A stretch of 64,000 nucleotides of DNA from Streptomyces endocoffeicus (GTDB taxonomy: Bacteria; Actinomycetota; Actinomycetes; Streptomycetales; Streptomycetaceae): the NCBI RefSeq assembly GCF_016741935.1, contig NZ_JAERRG010000015.1:1-64000 (forward strand), in the 5' to 3' direction. Below are positions 55,335-64,000 of this stretch, one piece after another. How positions within the stretch are numbered: the stretch's first letter is position 1; the number at the start of each line of letters is the position of its first letter. A model generated the notes under the pieces. That model was not told the origin of the DNA. It did no database searches and saw nothing but the letters and a program-made list of their open reading frames with translations. A program made the translations under genes and the position numbers.

Positions 55335-56047
55335 CGGCTCTTCCGCTTTCCACGGCCGCCCCGGTTCCGATCGGGTCTCCACCGCGGCCGTCCGCCGCAC
55401 CGCTGAGCCGGGACCCCGGTCCGGCCGAGGACGCCCGGGCGATCGTGCGCGAGGCCGGGCAGCATGTGTCCATCATCCTCGCGTTGCCCCAAGGGACGCA
55501 GCGCGAGGTACTGCGGTCGCTCCTCCCGGCGCTCCTGGACCAGGTGAAACCGGACGTCCGGGTGCGGATCCTGTGCACCCGCCACACCTATGACCGCCGC
55601 CTGCCGCACACCAACGGTGGCGACGGCGGCGGGGCGGAGGTGAGACTTGCCCGTCTCGATCCGATCGAGGCGGTCATGGCGGACGGCCGTACGGCCCTGG
55701 CCAATCTGCGGGCGGAAACCGGCTCGCAGATCTTCACCACCCAGGAGGTGCTGCCCGTCCAGGCGTTGCACACGCTGTTCAACTCCATCTGGAAGAGGTC
55801 GGTCCCGCTCTCGGCGCGGCCCGACTTCGGCGACCGCCGCCGCACCCGGCTGGTCGCCGAGATCCTCGGGATGCTGCGCGTCGGAGCCACCGACGAGGTC
55901 GCCGCGCGGGCGCTGTCCATCTCCGTGCGGACCTACCGCAGACATGTCGCGGACATCATGGAACGGCTCGACGCGCGCTCGCGCTTCGAGGCCGGGCTGC
56001 TCGCCGCCGAGCTGGACATGCTTCCGCCCCCGGCGGAGAGAGACTGA
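55331..56047 (+). CDS. LuxR-type HTH regulator (second of a tandem pair)
   Basis: A 238-aa protein with the same architecture as its neighbour. The C-terminal ILGMLRVGATDEVAARALSISVRTYRRHVADIMERL is the DNA-binding helix-turn-helix, and VRVRILCTRHTYDRRL corresponds to the sensor core. The two proteins share RFxAG and a closing AELxxL segment, which suggests duplication and perhaps heterodimers. It is the last gene of the cluster; a hairpin follows. Confidence 0.82.
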   Translation: MTALPLSTAAPVPIGSPPRPSAAPLSRDPGPAEDARAIVREAGQHVSIILALPQGTQREVLRSLLPALLDQVKPDVRVRILCTRHTYDRRLPHTNGGDGGGAEVRLARLDPIEAVMADGRTALANLRAETGSQIFTTQEVLPVQALHTLFNSIWKRSVPLSARPDFGDRRRTRLVAEILGMLRVGATDEVAARALSISVRTYRRHVADIMERLDARSRFEAGLLAAELDMLPPPAERD

Positions 56048-56052
56048 CGGAC

Positions 56053-56083
56053 CCCACCCGGCCGGTGCCACCGGCCGGGTGGG
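56053..56083. terminator. Perfect 14-bp hairpin at the right end of the cluster
   Basis: CCCACCCGGCCGGT and ACCGGCCGGGTGGG form a perfect 14-bp stem with a GCC loop, six bases past the last regulator's stop. It probably separates the cluster from the selenium genes. Confidence 0.75.
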
Positions 56084-56247
56084 CCGGCATGTATTCCCGG
56101 TCGGCGTCGTGGCGGTGGAGCCGTCCCCAGCTCCACCGTCGTGGTGACGCTCCGTCCGCCGGGCGTGTCGTGACGCGGGTACGGGGCGCTGAGAGACGAT
56201 GGGCGTTCCCCGGGCAGCCACGAGAGCGGGCGGAAGGGAGGGTCCGC

Positions 56248-57588
56248 ATGGATCAGCGGGTCACCACCACGGACGTACGACGGCGGATTCCCCGCACCGA
56301 CGCCGTCCTGGGTGACCCACGCCTGACCGAGGCGGCACACCGGCTGGGACCCGGGGCGGTGAAGGCCGCGGTGCGGCGGGCCCAGGAGCGGGTGCGGGCC
56401 GGTGCCATCGCGCCGGACGAGGTGGCGGACACGGCGGTGGCCCTGCTGCCCCGCACCGCCGGTGGACTGCGGCCGGTCATCAATGCCACCGGGGTGGTGC
56501 TGCACACCAACCTCGGCCGGGCTTCGCTGTCGGCGGCGGCCCGGCGGGCGGTGGGGGAGGCCGCCGGGCCCACGGACGTCGAGCTGGATCTGCGCACCGG
56601 GGTCCGGGCCCGCCGCGGGCGGACCGCCCTGGCCGCGCTGCGCGAGCGGGTGCCCTCGGCCGCCGCCGCGCATGTGGTGAACAACGGCGCGGCGGCGCTG
56701 GTCCTGGTGGCGACCGCGCTCGCCGCCGGGAAGGAGATCGTCATCAGCCGGGGCGAGATGGTGGAGATCGGGGACGGCTTCCGCCTGCCGGACCTGCTGG
56801 TGTCCACCGGAGCCCGGCTGCGCGAAGTGGGAACGACCAACCGCACGTCCGTCGCCGACTACGCCGCCGCGATCGGCCCGGAGACGGCCTTCGTGCTGAA
56901 GGTGCACCCCTCCAACTTCCGCGTCACGGGGTTCACCCGCGCCGCCGGTACCGGGGAACTCGCCGCTCTCGGCGCTCCGGTGGTCGTCGACATCGGCTCC
57001 GGGCTGCTCGCGCCCCACCCTCTGCTGCCGGATGAGCCCGACGCCGAGACCCGGCTCCGGGCCGGAGCGTCGCTGGTCACCGCGAGCGGCGACAAGCTGC
57101 TCGGCGGACCGCAGTGCGGACTGCTGCTCGGGGAGGAGGAGCTGGTGCGGACCGTGTCCCGGCATCCGCTCGCCCGTGCGCTGCGGGTGGACAAGCTGAC
57201 GCTGGCCGCGTTGGAGGCGACGCTGACCGGGCCCGAGACCCCGACCGCCGCGGCACTGGCCGCCGACCCGGTGGGGCTCCTCCACCGCGCCGAGCGGCTC
57301 GCCTCCGCCCTGGGCGCCGACGGCATCGATGCGCGGGCCGTCGAGAGCGCCGCGTCGGTGGGCGGTGGCGGCGCCCCGGGGGTGACGCTGCCCAGCGCCG
57401 CGCTGTCGCTGCCCGAGCGGTACGCCGCGGCCCTGCGGACCGGCCCGGTCCCCGTGGTGGGGCGGCTGGAGGCGGGCCGGTGCCTGCTCGACCTGCGGGC
57501 GGTGGAGCGGGAGGACGACGAGCGGCTGGCCGATGCCGTGCGGTCGGTCGGCGGTCCGGTCGCCGTGGATCCGGCCACGGAGAGGTAG
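56248..57588 (+). CDS. selA: L-seryl-tRNA(Sec) selenium transferase
   Basis: A 446-aa PLP enzyme. It replaces the hydroxyl of Ser-tRNA(Sec) with selenium from selenophosphate. INATGVVLHTNLGRA is the family's N-terminal signature, DIGSGLL the PLP-Asp region and SGDKLLGGPQCG carries the PLP lysine. The length is near normal. ATG 56248 follows GGAGGG; upstream in-frame codons are not conserved. selB starts 5 bp after the stop. Confidence 0.95.
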   Translation: MDQRVTTTDVRRRIPRTDAVLGDPRLTEAAHRLGPGAVKAAVRRAQERVRAGAIAPDEVADTAVALLPRTAGGLRPVINATGVVLHTNLGRASLSAAARRAVGEAAGPTDVELDLRTGVRARRGRTALAALRERVPSAAAAHVVNNGAAALVLVATALAAGKEIVISRGEMVEIGDGFRLPDLLVSTGARLREVGTTNRTSVADYAAAIGPETAFVLKVHPSNFRVTGFTRAAGTGELAALGAPVVVDIGSGLLAPHPLLPDEPDAETRLRAGASLVTASGDKLLGGPQCGLLLGEEELVRTVSRHPLARALRVDKLTLAALEATLTGPETPTAAALAADPVGLLHRAERLASALGADGIDARAVESAASVGGGGAPGVTLPSAALSLPERYAAALRTGPVPVVGRLEAGRCLLDLRAVEREDDERLADAVRSVGGPVAVDPATER

Positions 57589-57592
57589 GGCC

Positions 57593-59491
57593 ATGCGGGT
57601 ACTGGCCACCGCCGGGCATGTCGACCACGGTAAGTCGGCGCTGGTACGGGCGCTGACCGGGATGGAGCCCGACCGTTTCGAGGCGGAGCGGCGCCGCGGC
57701 CTGACCCTCGACCTCGGGTTCGTCTGGACCCGCCTGGACCCGGAGGCAAGCGCGAATGGGGACTCGGCGGACGGAAGCCCGGACGGAGACGGCGGCCCTG
57801 GCGGTGAGCACATCGCCTTCGTGGACGTACCCGGACACGAGCGCTTCGTCGCCACCATGCTGGCCGGTGTCGGGCCCGTGCCCGCCGTCCTGTTCGTGGT
57901 GGCCGCGGACCAGGGCTGGCAGCCGCAGTCGCAGGAACACCTGGAGATCCTGGACGCGCTCGGGGTGCGGCACGCGGTGCTCGCGGTGAGCCGAGGTGAC
58001 CTGGCGGATCCCGAGCCCGTGCGGGCGGACGCCGTCGAGCGCATGGCGGCCACCTCCCTCGGCACCGTGTCGTCCGTCGCGGTGAGTGCGGTGACCGGCG
58101 CGGGGCTGGCCGAACTGCGCCGGGAACTGGCCCGGTTGGGCCGCTCGCTGCCCGTTCCGCCCGCCGGTGCGGACGTACGGCTCTGGCTGGACCGCGCCTT
58201 CACCGTGCGCGGCCAGGGCACGGTCGTCACCGGCACCCTGGGGGCGGGCACCCTGCGCGCGGGTGACCGGCTGGTGGCGGGGGACGGCGGGACCGCGCTG
58301 CGGGTGCGCGGGCTGCAGTGTCTGCGGGAGGACCGGTCCGCGGTCAGCGGGGTGGCGCGGGTGGCGGTCAATGTGCACGGCGCGCCCGACGGAGTGCTGG
58401 GCCGGGGCCAGGTGCTGCTGACGCCCGACCGCTGGCTGCTCACCGGCCTGATCGACGTCCGGGTCCGCGGAGCGCCGCCCCGCGACCTGCCCCGGACGGT
58501 GACCCTGCACATCGGCACCGCCGCCGTGCCGGTGACCGTCCGCCCGCTGGGCGAGGACACGGCCAGGCTGACCCTGCCCCGGGAGCTGCCGCTGCGGGTG
58601 GGCGACCGGGCGGTCCTGCGGGAACCGGGCGGGCGGCGCCCGCCGTGCGGGATGACCGTCCTGGACGTACGGCCGCCCCGGCTGACCCGGCGGGGCGCGG
58701 CCCGGACGAGGGCGGCCGAGCTGGCGGACCTGACCGGCGCGCCCGACGGCGTGGCGGAACTGCGGCGGCGCGGGCTGGTCCGCCGCTCGGAGCTGGTGGC
58801 CATGGGCCTGCCCGCCCCCACCGCGCCGGTGGCCGGGGACTGGCTGGCCGACGCGACCCGCTGGGCGGCGCTTCGGGACCGCCTGGAGGCCGAGGTCGAA
58901 CGCCATGCGGCGCGCCACCCGCTGGAGCCCGGCCTGCCCCCGGAGGCGGCCCGCCGCCTGCTCGGCCTGCCCGACCGGTCCCTGGTCGACGCCCTCGCCG
59001 AGACCTCGGAGAAGGTGCACAGCCGTCAGGGGCGGCTGTACGGCGGCGCGGACGCCCGGCCCACTCTGCCGCCGCCCGTCCAGGCGGCCATGGACGACGT
59101 GCGGCGAGACCTGCTGCGGGCACCGTTCCGCGCCCCCGAGGCCGGCCGGCTGACCGAACTGGGGCTGACGCGCAGGACGGTGGCCGCCGCCGTCGCGGCG
59201 GGCGCGCTGCTGCGGGTCGGCGACGGCATCCTGCTGCTTCCCGGCGCGGACGCCCGGGCCGCGGCCGTGCTCCGCGGCCTTCCGCAGCCGTTCACGCTCA
59301 GCCAGGCGCGCCGGGCCCTCGACACGACACGCCGGGTGGCCGTACCGCTGCTGGAGTACCTCGATACCCAGGGGCTCACCGAACGCGTGGACGACCAGCA
59401 CCGGCGCTGCCGGACCGGTACGGAGAGCGGAGGCGGAGGCGGACGGGAATCGAACCCGCCTGCCCGAGATCCTCGGGCACCTCGGTTTTGA
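57593..59491 (+). CDS. selB: Selenocysteine-specific elongation factor SelB
   Basis: A 632-aa GTPase. G1 is GHVDHGKS, G3 is DVPGHERF, and RGLTLDLGF covers switch 1. Domains II and III and C-terminal winged helices (from about 360) follow; the last ones bind the SECIS RNA. The C-terminal 19 codons (GRESNPPARDPRAPRF) are the complement of the tRNA-Sec gene and are probably non-functional sequence acquired by overlap. The TGA stop at 59489-59491 is the complement of the tRNA anticodon. Confidence 0.94.
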   Translation: MRVLATAGHVDHGKSALVRALTGMEPDRFEAERRRGLTLDLGFVWTRLDPEASANGDSADGSPDGDGGPGGEHIAFVDVPGHERFVATMLAGVGPVPAVLFVVAADQGWQPQSQEHLEILDALGVRHAVLAVSRGDLADPEPVRADAVERMAATSLGTVSSVAVSAVTGAGLAELRRELARLGRSLPVPPAGADVRLWLDRAFTVRGQGTVVTGTLGAGTLRAGDRLVAGDGGTALRVRGLQCLREDRSAVSGVARVAVNVHGAPDGVLGRGQVLLTPDRWLLTGLIDVRVRGAPPRDLPRTVTLHIGTAAVPVTVRPLGEDTARLTLPRELPLRVGDRAVLREPGGRRPPCGMTVLDVRPPRLTRRGAARTRAAELADLTGAPDGVAELRRRGLVRRSELVAMGLPAPTAPVAGDWLADATRWAALRDRLEAEVERHAARHPLEPGLPPEAARRLLGLPDRSLVDALAETSEKVHSRQGRLYGGADARPTLPPPVQAAMDDVRRDLLRAPFRAPEAGRLTELGLTRRTVAAAVAAGALLRVGDGILLLPGADARAAAVLRGLPQPFTLSQARRALDTTRRVAVPLLEYLDTQGLTERVDDQHRRCRTGTESGGGGGRESNPPARDPRAPRF

Positions 59492-59526
59492 AGACCGGGA
59501 GGGCCACCAGGCACCCACACGCCTCC
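59434..59526 (-). tRNA. selC: tRNA-Sec (anticodon UCA)
   Basis: A 93-nt tRNA read on the minus strand. It begins GGAGGCG and ends CGCCTCCG, with anticodon loop CTTCAAA (TCA at 59491-59489), a T-loop GGTTCGATTCCC and a very long variable arm whose stem TGCCCGAG/CTCGGGCA is perfect over 8 bp. The G discriminator matches bacterial tRNA-Sec. CCA is not encoded. It overlaps the 3' end of selB by 58 bp in antisense. Confidence 0.95.
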
Positions 59527-59579
59527 CTCGCCCGCTCGAGGCTACCCGCCGCCGACCACCATCGACCGAGAGGACCGGC

Positions 59580-60605
59580 ATGACCACGACCCGCGAAACA
59601 CCCGTACGGCTCACGCAGTTCGCCCACGGCGGCGGCTGCGCCTGCAAGATTCCGCCCGGTGAACTGGAGGACGTACTCAGCGGACTGGCCGGGCCGACGA
59701 CGGCCGCGAGCGACAGCACGCTGCTCGTCGGGCTGGCCACCGGCGACGACGCCGCGGTGGTCACCCTGCCCGCCCCGGCCGGCGGCCCGGCCCAGGCGGT
59801 GGTGTCCACCGCGGACTTCTTCACACCCGTCGTGGACGACCCGTACGACTGGGGGCGCGTCGCCGCGGCCAACGCCCTGTCGGACGTGTACGCGATGGGC
59901 GGCCGCCCGGTGCTCGCCGTCAACCTCCTGGCCTGGCCGCGCGATGTGCTGCCGTTCGACCTGGCCCGCGAGGTGCTGCGCGGCGGGTTCGACATCGCCG
60001 CCGAGGCGGGCTGCCACGTGGGCGGCGGGCACAGCGTGGACGATCCCGAGCCCAAGTACGGCATGGCCGTCACCGGCCTCGCCGATCCGGCCCGCCTGCT
60101 GCGCAACGACGCGGGTCGGCCGGGCATGCCGCTGTCCCTGACCAAGCCCCTCGGCCTGGGGGTGCTGAACAACCGCCACAAGGCCACCGGCGAACGGTTC
60201 GAGCAGGCGGTGGCCACGATGGTGGCGCTCAACCGGGACGCGTCGGCCGCGGCCCTGGAGGCCGGTGCCACCTGTGCCACCGACATCACCGGCTTCGGCC
60301 TCCTCGGCCATCTGCACAAGCTGGCGCGGGCCTCGGCCGTGACCGCGGTGGTCGACACCGCCGCCGTGCCGTACCTCGACGGGGCGCGGGAGGCGGTCCG
60401 GGACGGGTACGTCAGCGGCGGCACCCGGCGGAACCTGGAGTGGGTGGCGCCGTTCACCGACTTCGGGGACACCGACTCCGCCACCCGGCTGCTGCTGGCC
60501 GACGCCCAGACCTCCGGTGGGCTGCTCGTGGCGGGCGAGGTGCCCGGAGCGCCGGTGGTGGGAGAACTGGTCCCGAAGGGGGAGCACTCCCTCGTCCTCA
60601 GATGA
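59580..60605 (+). CDS. selD: Selenide, water dikinase (selenophosphate synthetase)
   Basis: A 341-aa enzyme. It makes selenophosphate from selenide and ATP. The active-site HGGGCACKIPP has C20 and K23, so it is a Cys and not a Sec form. DVYAMGGRPVLAVNL and KPLGLGVL are the AIRS-fold nucleotide sites. Together with selA, selB and tRNA-Sec it makes the pathway complete. Confidence 0.95.
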   Translation: MTTTRETPVRLTQFAHGGGCACKIPPGELEDVLSGLAGPTTAASDSTLLVGLATGDDAAVVTLPAPAGGPAQAVVSTADFFTPVVDDPYDWGRVAAANALSDVYAMGGRPVLAVNLLAWPRDVLPFDLAREVLRGGFDIAAEAGCHVGGGHSVDDPEPKYGMAVTGLADPARLLRNDAGRPGMPLSLTKPLGLGVLNNRHKATGERFEQAVATMVALNRDASAAALEAGATCATDITGFGLLGHLHKLARASAVTAVVDTAAVPYLDGAREAVRDGYVSGGTRRNLEWVAPFTDFGDTDSATRLLLADAQTSGGLLVAGEVPGAPVVGELVPKGEHSLVLR

Positions 60606-60660
60606 GACGTCCTCAGGTGAGACCGCCCTCAGATGAGACCGCCCTCGGCTGTGACCCTCC
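60591..60660. repeat. About 16-bp imperfect tandem repeats at the selD 3' end
   Basis: CCTCAGATGAGACGT, CCTCAGGTGAGACCGC, CCTCAGATGAGACCGC and CCTCGGCTGTGACCCT follow one another across the selD stop and the gap to the convergent fdhA. They have no CRISPR-like spacers. They may form weak hairpins and act as a terminator. Confidence 0.6.
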
Positions 60661-60681
60661 TCGGGCGAACCCCGGGTTGGC

Positions 60682-63600
60682 TCAGAGTTCCGTACCGGTG
60701 CGATCGTCGATGCCCGCCCGCGTCCGGTAGGCGCGCACCAGCTCCACGGCGGCCGGGCCCCTCGGCCGTCGGCCCGGCCGGATGTCGACGGCGAACGCCT
60801 TCGTCTCCTGGATGTGGGTGTTGGGGTCGAGGGACATGTGCAGCAGCTCGTTCGCCGCGTCCCCCGTGCTGTAGCCGTTCGGCCCCCAGTGGTAGGGCAG
60901 GCCGATCTGGTGCAGGGTGCGTCCGTGCACCGTCAGCGGCGGTACGCGGTCGGTGACCAGGACCCGCGCCTCGATCACCCCGCGGGCGCTGACGACCGTC
61001 GCCCAGCCGGTGTGCTCGAGGCCGCGTTCGGCGGCGAGTTCGGGGGAGACCTCGCAGAAGAACTCCGGCTGCAGCTCCGCCAGGTAGGGCTGCCAGCGGG
61101 ACATGCCGCCCGCGGTGTGGTGTTCGGTGAGCCGGTAGGTGGTGGCGACGAACGGGAACACCTCCGAGCCGGGCCCGCCGCCGCCCGGCTGGTACCGGTT
61201 GTCCGGGCGTGACGGCATCAGGTGCCGTACCGGATTGCGCCATTGGCCGTACAGCAGGTTGGGGAAGGGCGAGTCCTGCGGCTCGTAGTGGGTGGGCAGG
61301 GGGCCGTCGGTGAGGCCCGACGGCACGTACAGCCACGCCTTGCCGTCGGCCTGCATGATGAAGGGGTCGGTGCCCGACAGGGCCGCCCCGGCCGTCGCGT
61401 CCGGCGGCGGCCGGTAGGAGGGCGCCTTGCCGGGGGCGAAGTCGGGCACGTCATGGCCGGACCACCGGGCCCGCTCCTCGTCCCACCACACCAGGGCCTT
61501 GCGTTCGCTCCACGGCCTGCCGTCCGGGTCGGCCGAGGCCCGGTTGTAGAGGATGCGGCGGTTGGCGGGCCAGGCCCAGCCCCACTCGGCCGCCACCCAG
61601 TTCTGCCGGATGCCGGGCGTGCGGCGGGCGGCCTGGTTGACGCCGTCGGCGTGGACGCCGCAGTAGATCCAGCAGCCGCAGGACGTGGAGCCGTCCCCGG
61701 CCAGCTGCTCATAGGACGAGAGCGGATGGCCCTCGGCGTCATGGCCGTTGATCTCGGCGAGGACCGCTTCCGCCTCCGGTTCCGCGTGCTCGCCCCTGGT
61801 GGGGTAGTCCCAGGTCAGATCGAGCACCGGCCGGTCCATCGGATCGGCCGACCCGGCCAGCTTCGCCCGGATCCGCCGGCCCAGGTGGTACATGAACCAC
61901 AGATCGCTGCGCGCCTCGCCGGGCGGTTCGACGGCCTGGTGGTGCCACTGCAGCAGCCGCTGGGTGTTGGTGAAGCTGCCGTCCTTCTCGGTGTGTGCGG
62001 CGGCCGGCAGGAAGAACACCTCGGTGCCGATGTCCTCGGTGCGCAGCTCGCCGGTCTCGATCTCCGGGCCGTCCTGCCACCAGGTGGCCGACTCGATGAG
62101 GGAGAAGTCCCGGACGACGAGCCAGTCCAGCTCGGCCATGCCCAGGCGCTGCATCTTGGTGTTGGCCGACCCCACGGCGGGGTTCTCACCCATCAGGAAG
62201 TAGCCCTTGCAGACTCCGTCCAGCTGGGCCATGACCGTCTCGTAGGTGGAGTGGGAGCCGGTCAGCCGCGGCAGGTAGTCGAAGCAGAAGTCGTTCTCGG
62301 GCCGGGCGGCCTCGCCCCAGTAGGCCTTGAGCAGGCTGACCAGATAGGCCCGCATATTGCCCCAGTGGCCCTTGCGGGCCGCTTCGACCTCCACGAAGGT
62401 GTCGAGGTCCTGCATCTGGTGGGCGTGCGGCATCGGGATGTAGCCGGGCAGCAGGTTGAACAGGGTGGGGATGTCCGTCGAGCCCTGGATGGAGGCGTGC
62501 CCCCGCAGCGCCAGGATGCCGCCACCGGGCCGGCCGATGTTGCCGAGCAGGCTCTGCAGGACGGAGGCCGCGCGGATGTACTGCACGCCCACCGTGTGCT
62601 GGGTCCAGCCGACCGCGTAGGCGAAGGCGGTGGTGCGGTCGCGCCCGGAGTTCTCCGTGACGAGCTCGCACACCTGGCGGAAGAGGTCCTGCGGAACGCC
62701 GCAGATCTTCTCCACCATCTCGGGCGTGTAGCGGGCGTAGTGCCGCTTGAGGACCTGGAAGACGCAGCGCGGATGGCTGAGCGTCTCGTCCCGCTCGGGC
62801 TCGCCCTCGCCGACCTCGGCGCCACCCGCGCCGTGCGCCTCACCGCGCGCGGCCTCGGTCACCGACCGTCCGCCGCCGGTGCGCCTGCCGTACTCCGCGT
62901 CGCGCTCACCGGCGGACGACTGCACCTCCATGCCCTCGTACTGCCAGCTGCCGTTGTCGTAGGCGCGGGTTCCGGGGTCGAGGCCGGAGAAGACGCCGTC
63001 GAGGTCCTCGGTGTCCCGGAAGTCCTCGCGCAGCACGACCGGGCCGTTGGTGTACGCCACGACGTACTCGCGGAAGTACGCGTCGTTCCGCAGGACGTGG
63101 TTGATGATCCCGCCGAGGAAGGCGATGTCCGAGCCCGCGCGCAGCGGAACGTGCAGATCGGCGAGCGCGCTGGTGCGGGTGAAGCGCGGGTCGACGTGGA
63201 TCACCTTCGCGCCACGGGCCTTGGCCTCCATCACCCACTGGAACCCGACCGGATGGCACTCGGCCATGTTCGAGCCCTGGATGACGATGCAGTCGGAGTT
63301 CTGCAGGTCCTGCTGGAAGGTGGTCGCGCCGCCGCGGCCGAACGAGGTTCCCAGACCGGGAACGGTGGAGGAGTGTCAAACCCGCGCCTGGTTCTCGATC
63401 TGCACGGCTCCCAGGGCGGTGAACAACTTCTTGATCAGGTAGTTCTCTTCATTGTCGAGCGTGGCCCCGCCCAGGCCGGCGAAGCCGAGCGTGCGCCGGG
63501 TGCGGGCCCCGTCGACCTCCCACTGCCAGCCCGCCCGGCGCGCCTCGATCACCCGGTCGGCGATCATGTCCATGGCCGTGTCGAGGTCCAGGCGCTCCCA

Positions 63601-63939
63601 CGCGGTGCCGTGCGGGCGCCGGTGGAGGACATGGTGCTCGCGGGCGCCGCCGGTGGTGAGCTGAAGACTGGCCGAGCCCTTGGGGCACAGCCGGCCGCGG
63701 GAGACGGGGGAGTCGGGGTCGCCCTCGATCTGGGTGACGCGGCCGTCCTCCACATAGACGTTCTGGCCGCAGCCCACCGCGCAGTACGGACAGATCGACT
63801 TCACCACCCGGTCCGCCGAGGCGGTCCGGGCAGTGGGCCGCGCACCGGCGCTCGTGGCGGCGGCCCCGCGGCCCAGCGGGTCCGTCCCCGTGAGCTGGCG
63901 GTAGACCGGCCAGGAGGCGATCCATGTGCGTACGCCCAT
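60682..63939 (-). CDS. fdhA: Selenocysteine-containing formate dehydrogenase alpha subunit
   Basis: A 1085-aa molybdopterin enzyme, read through an in-frame UGA at 63378-63376 as Sec188. The [4Fe-4S] domain has CPYCAVGCGQ and RLCPKGSA; NQARV-U-HSSTV is the active site, matching the VUH context of known formate dehydrogenases; GSNMAECHPVGFQWVMEAKARG and HVDPRFTRTSALADLH follow at once. A molydopterin C-terminal domain ends the protein. There is no twin-arginine signal, so it is probably cytoplasmic. An insertion of about 50 charged residues lies between YEGMEVQSS and PRCVFQVLKRHYARY. Iron-sulfur partner subunits are not in the window. Confidence 0.93.
63347..63378 (-). promoter_or_regulatory. 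bSECIS-like hairpin after the fdhA UGA codon
   Basis: On the fdhA strand, UGA is followed after exactly 18 nt by GGUCU, closed by GUUCCC/GGGAAC (63363-63358 with 63352-63347). E. coli fdhF has the same GGUCU apical loop at the same 18-nt distance, where SelB contacts the loop G and U. The bulged U of the E. coli stem is not obvious. This supports reading the UGA as Sec. Confidence 0.8.
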
Positions 63940-64000
63940 GTCCGTCCGCCCTTCCGTGCCCTTGCGGTGGCGCTGCCCTCGCGCCTTGCGGTGGCGCTCG

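Noticed and set aside
60591..60660. CRISPR array
   Set aside because: The repeats are contiguous and imperfect, about 16 bp, with no spacers and no cas genes.
63376..63378. Nonsense mutation or pseudogene in fdhA
   Set aside because: The TGA is at the exact Sec position, a SECIS-like hairpin follows, and selA, selB, selD and tRNA-Sec are adjacent.

Overview
The window is very GC-rich and reads as the chromosome of a Streptomyces or close relative. Signs of this are the strong third-position GC, the many GTG starts, the GTGA and ATGA start/stop overlaps, and families typical of the group (SARP, PadR, MocR, CPBP and DUF5999 proteins, and the GarA/FtsR block).

Region 1 (1-14.6 kb) is conserved housekeeping DNA. 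It holds a CDP-alcohol phosphatidyltransferase, a GDP-mannose pyrophosphorylase fused to a degenerate phosphomannomutase, a DUF881 / small basic protein / DUF881 membrane trio, garA, ftsR, a DUF151 gene, a second MerR gene, dinB, a PRC-barrel gene and gcvP. A tandem glycine riboswitch precedes gcvP. Apart from the missing gcvH, the order follows mycobacterial Rv1822-Rv1832.

Region 2 (14.6-30.4 kb) is ordinary Streptomyces arm or core-edge content. It contains small conserved proteins, a glutamate-cysteine ligase-like enzyme, a CPBP protease, a PhzF isomerase, a PadR regulator, two DMT exporters, two PPOX flavoproteins, MocR and LysR regulators that each face a divergent target across a short perfect palindrome, an isochorismatase-fold protein that has lost its triad, a Rieske lipoprotein and an ABC-F ATPase.

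Region 3 (30.4-56.1 kb) is a biosynthetic gene cluster that I cannot match to a named product. A SARP/NB-ARC activator diverges from a one-module type I PKS (degenerate ACP-like domain, KS, AT, KR, ACP, TE). This is followed by a crotonyl-CoA carboxylase/reductase and a P450. A largely overlapping, discrete (type II-like) fatty-acid or polyene set comes next: two ACPs, two KSs with Cys, two KS-like proteins without it, two hotdog dehydratases, a FabG-type KR, a DsbA-fold isomerase, a double-hotdog thioesterase, an alpha/beta hydrolase and an acyl-CoA/ACP ligase. Three consecutive DsrE/F/H (TusBCD-like) sulfur-relay-fold genes sit in the middle. Two tandem LuxR-type regulators close the cluster. 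There are no aromatase/cyclase genes, so a reduced or polyene acyl chain is more likely than an aromatic polyketide. The AAGH motif in the AT together with the adjacent CCR suggests an ethylmalonyl-type extender. Many short tandem duplications run through the cluster, both in frame and in spacers.

Region 4 (56.2-64 kb) is a complete selenocysteine island: selA, selB, tRNA-Sec (antisense to the 3' end of selB), selD, and a formate dehydrogenase alpha subunit on the opposite strand. The fdhA frame is interrupted by one UGA, which is followed at the classical distance by a bSECIS-like hairpin with a GGUCU loop. The selB stop codon is exactly the complement of the tRNA-Sec anticodon.
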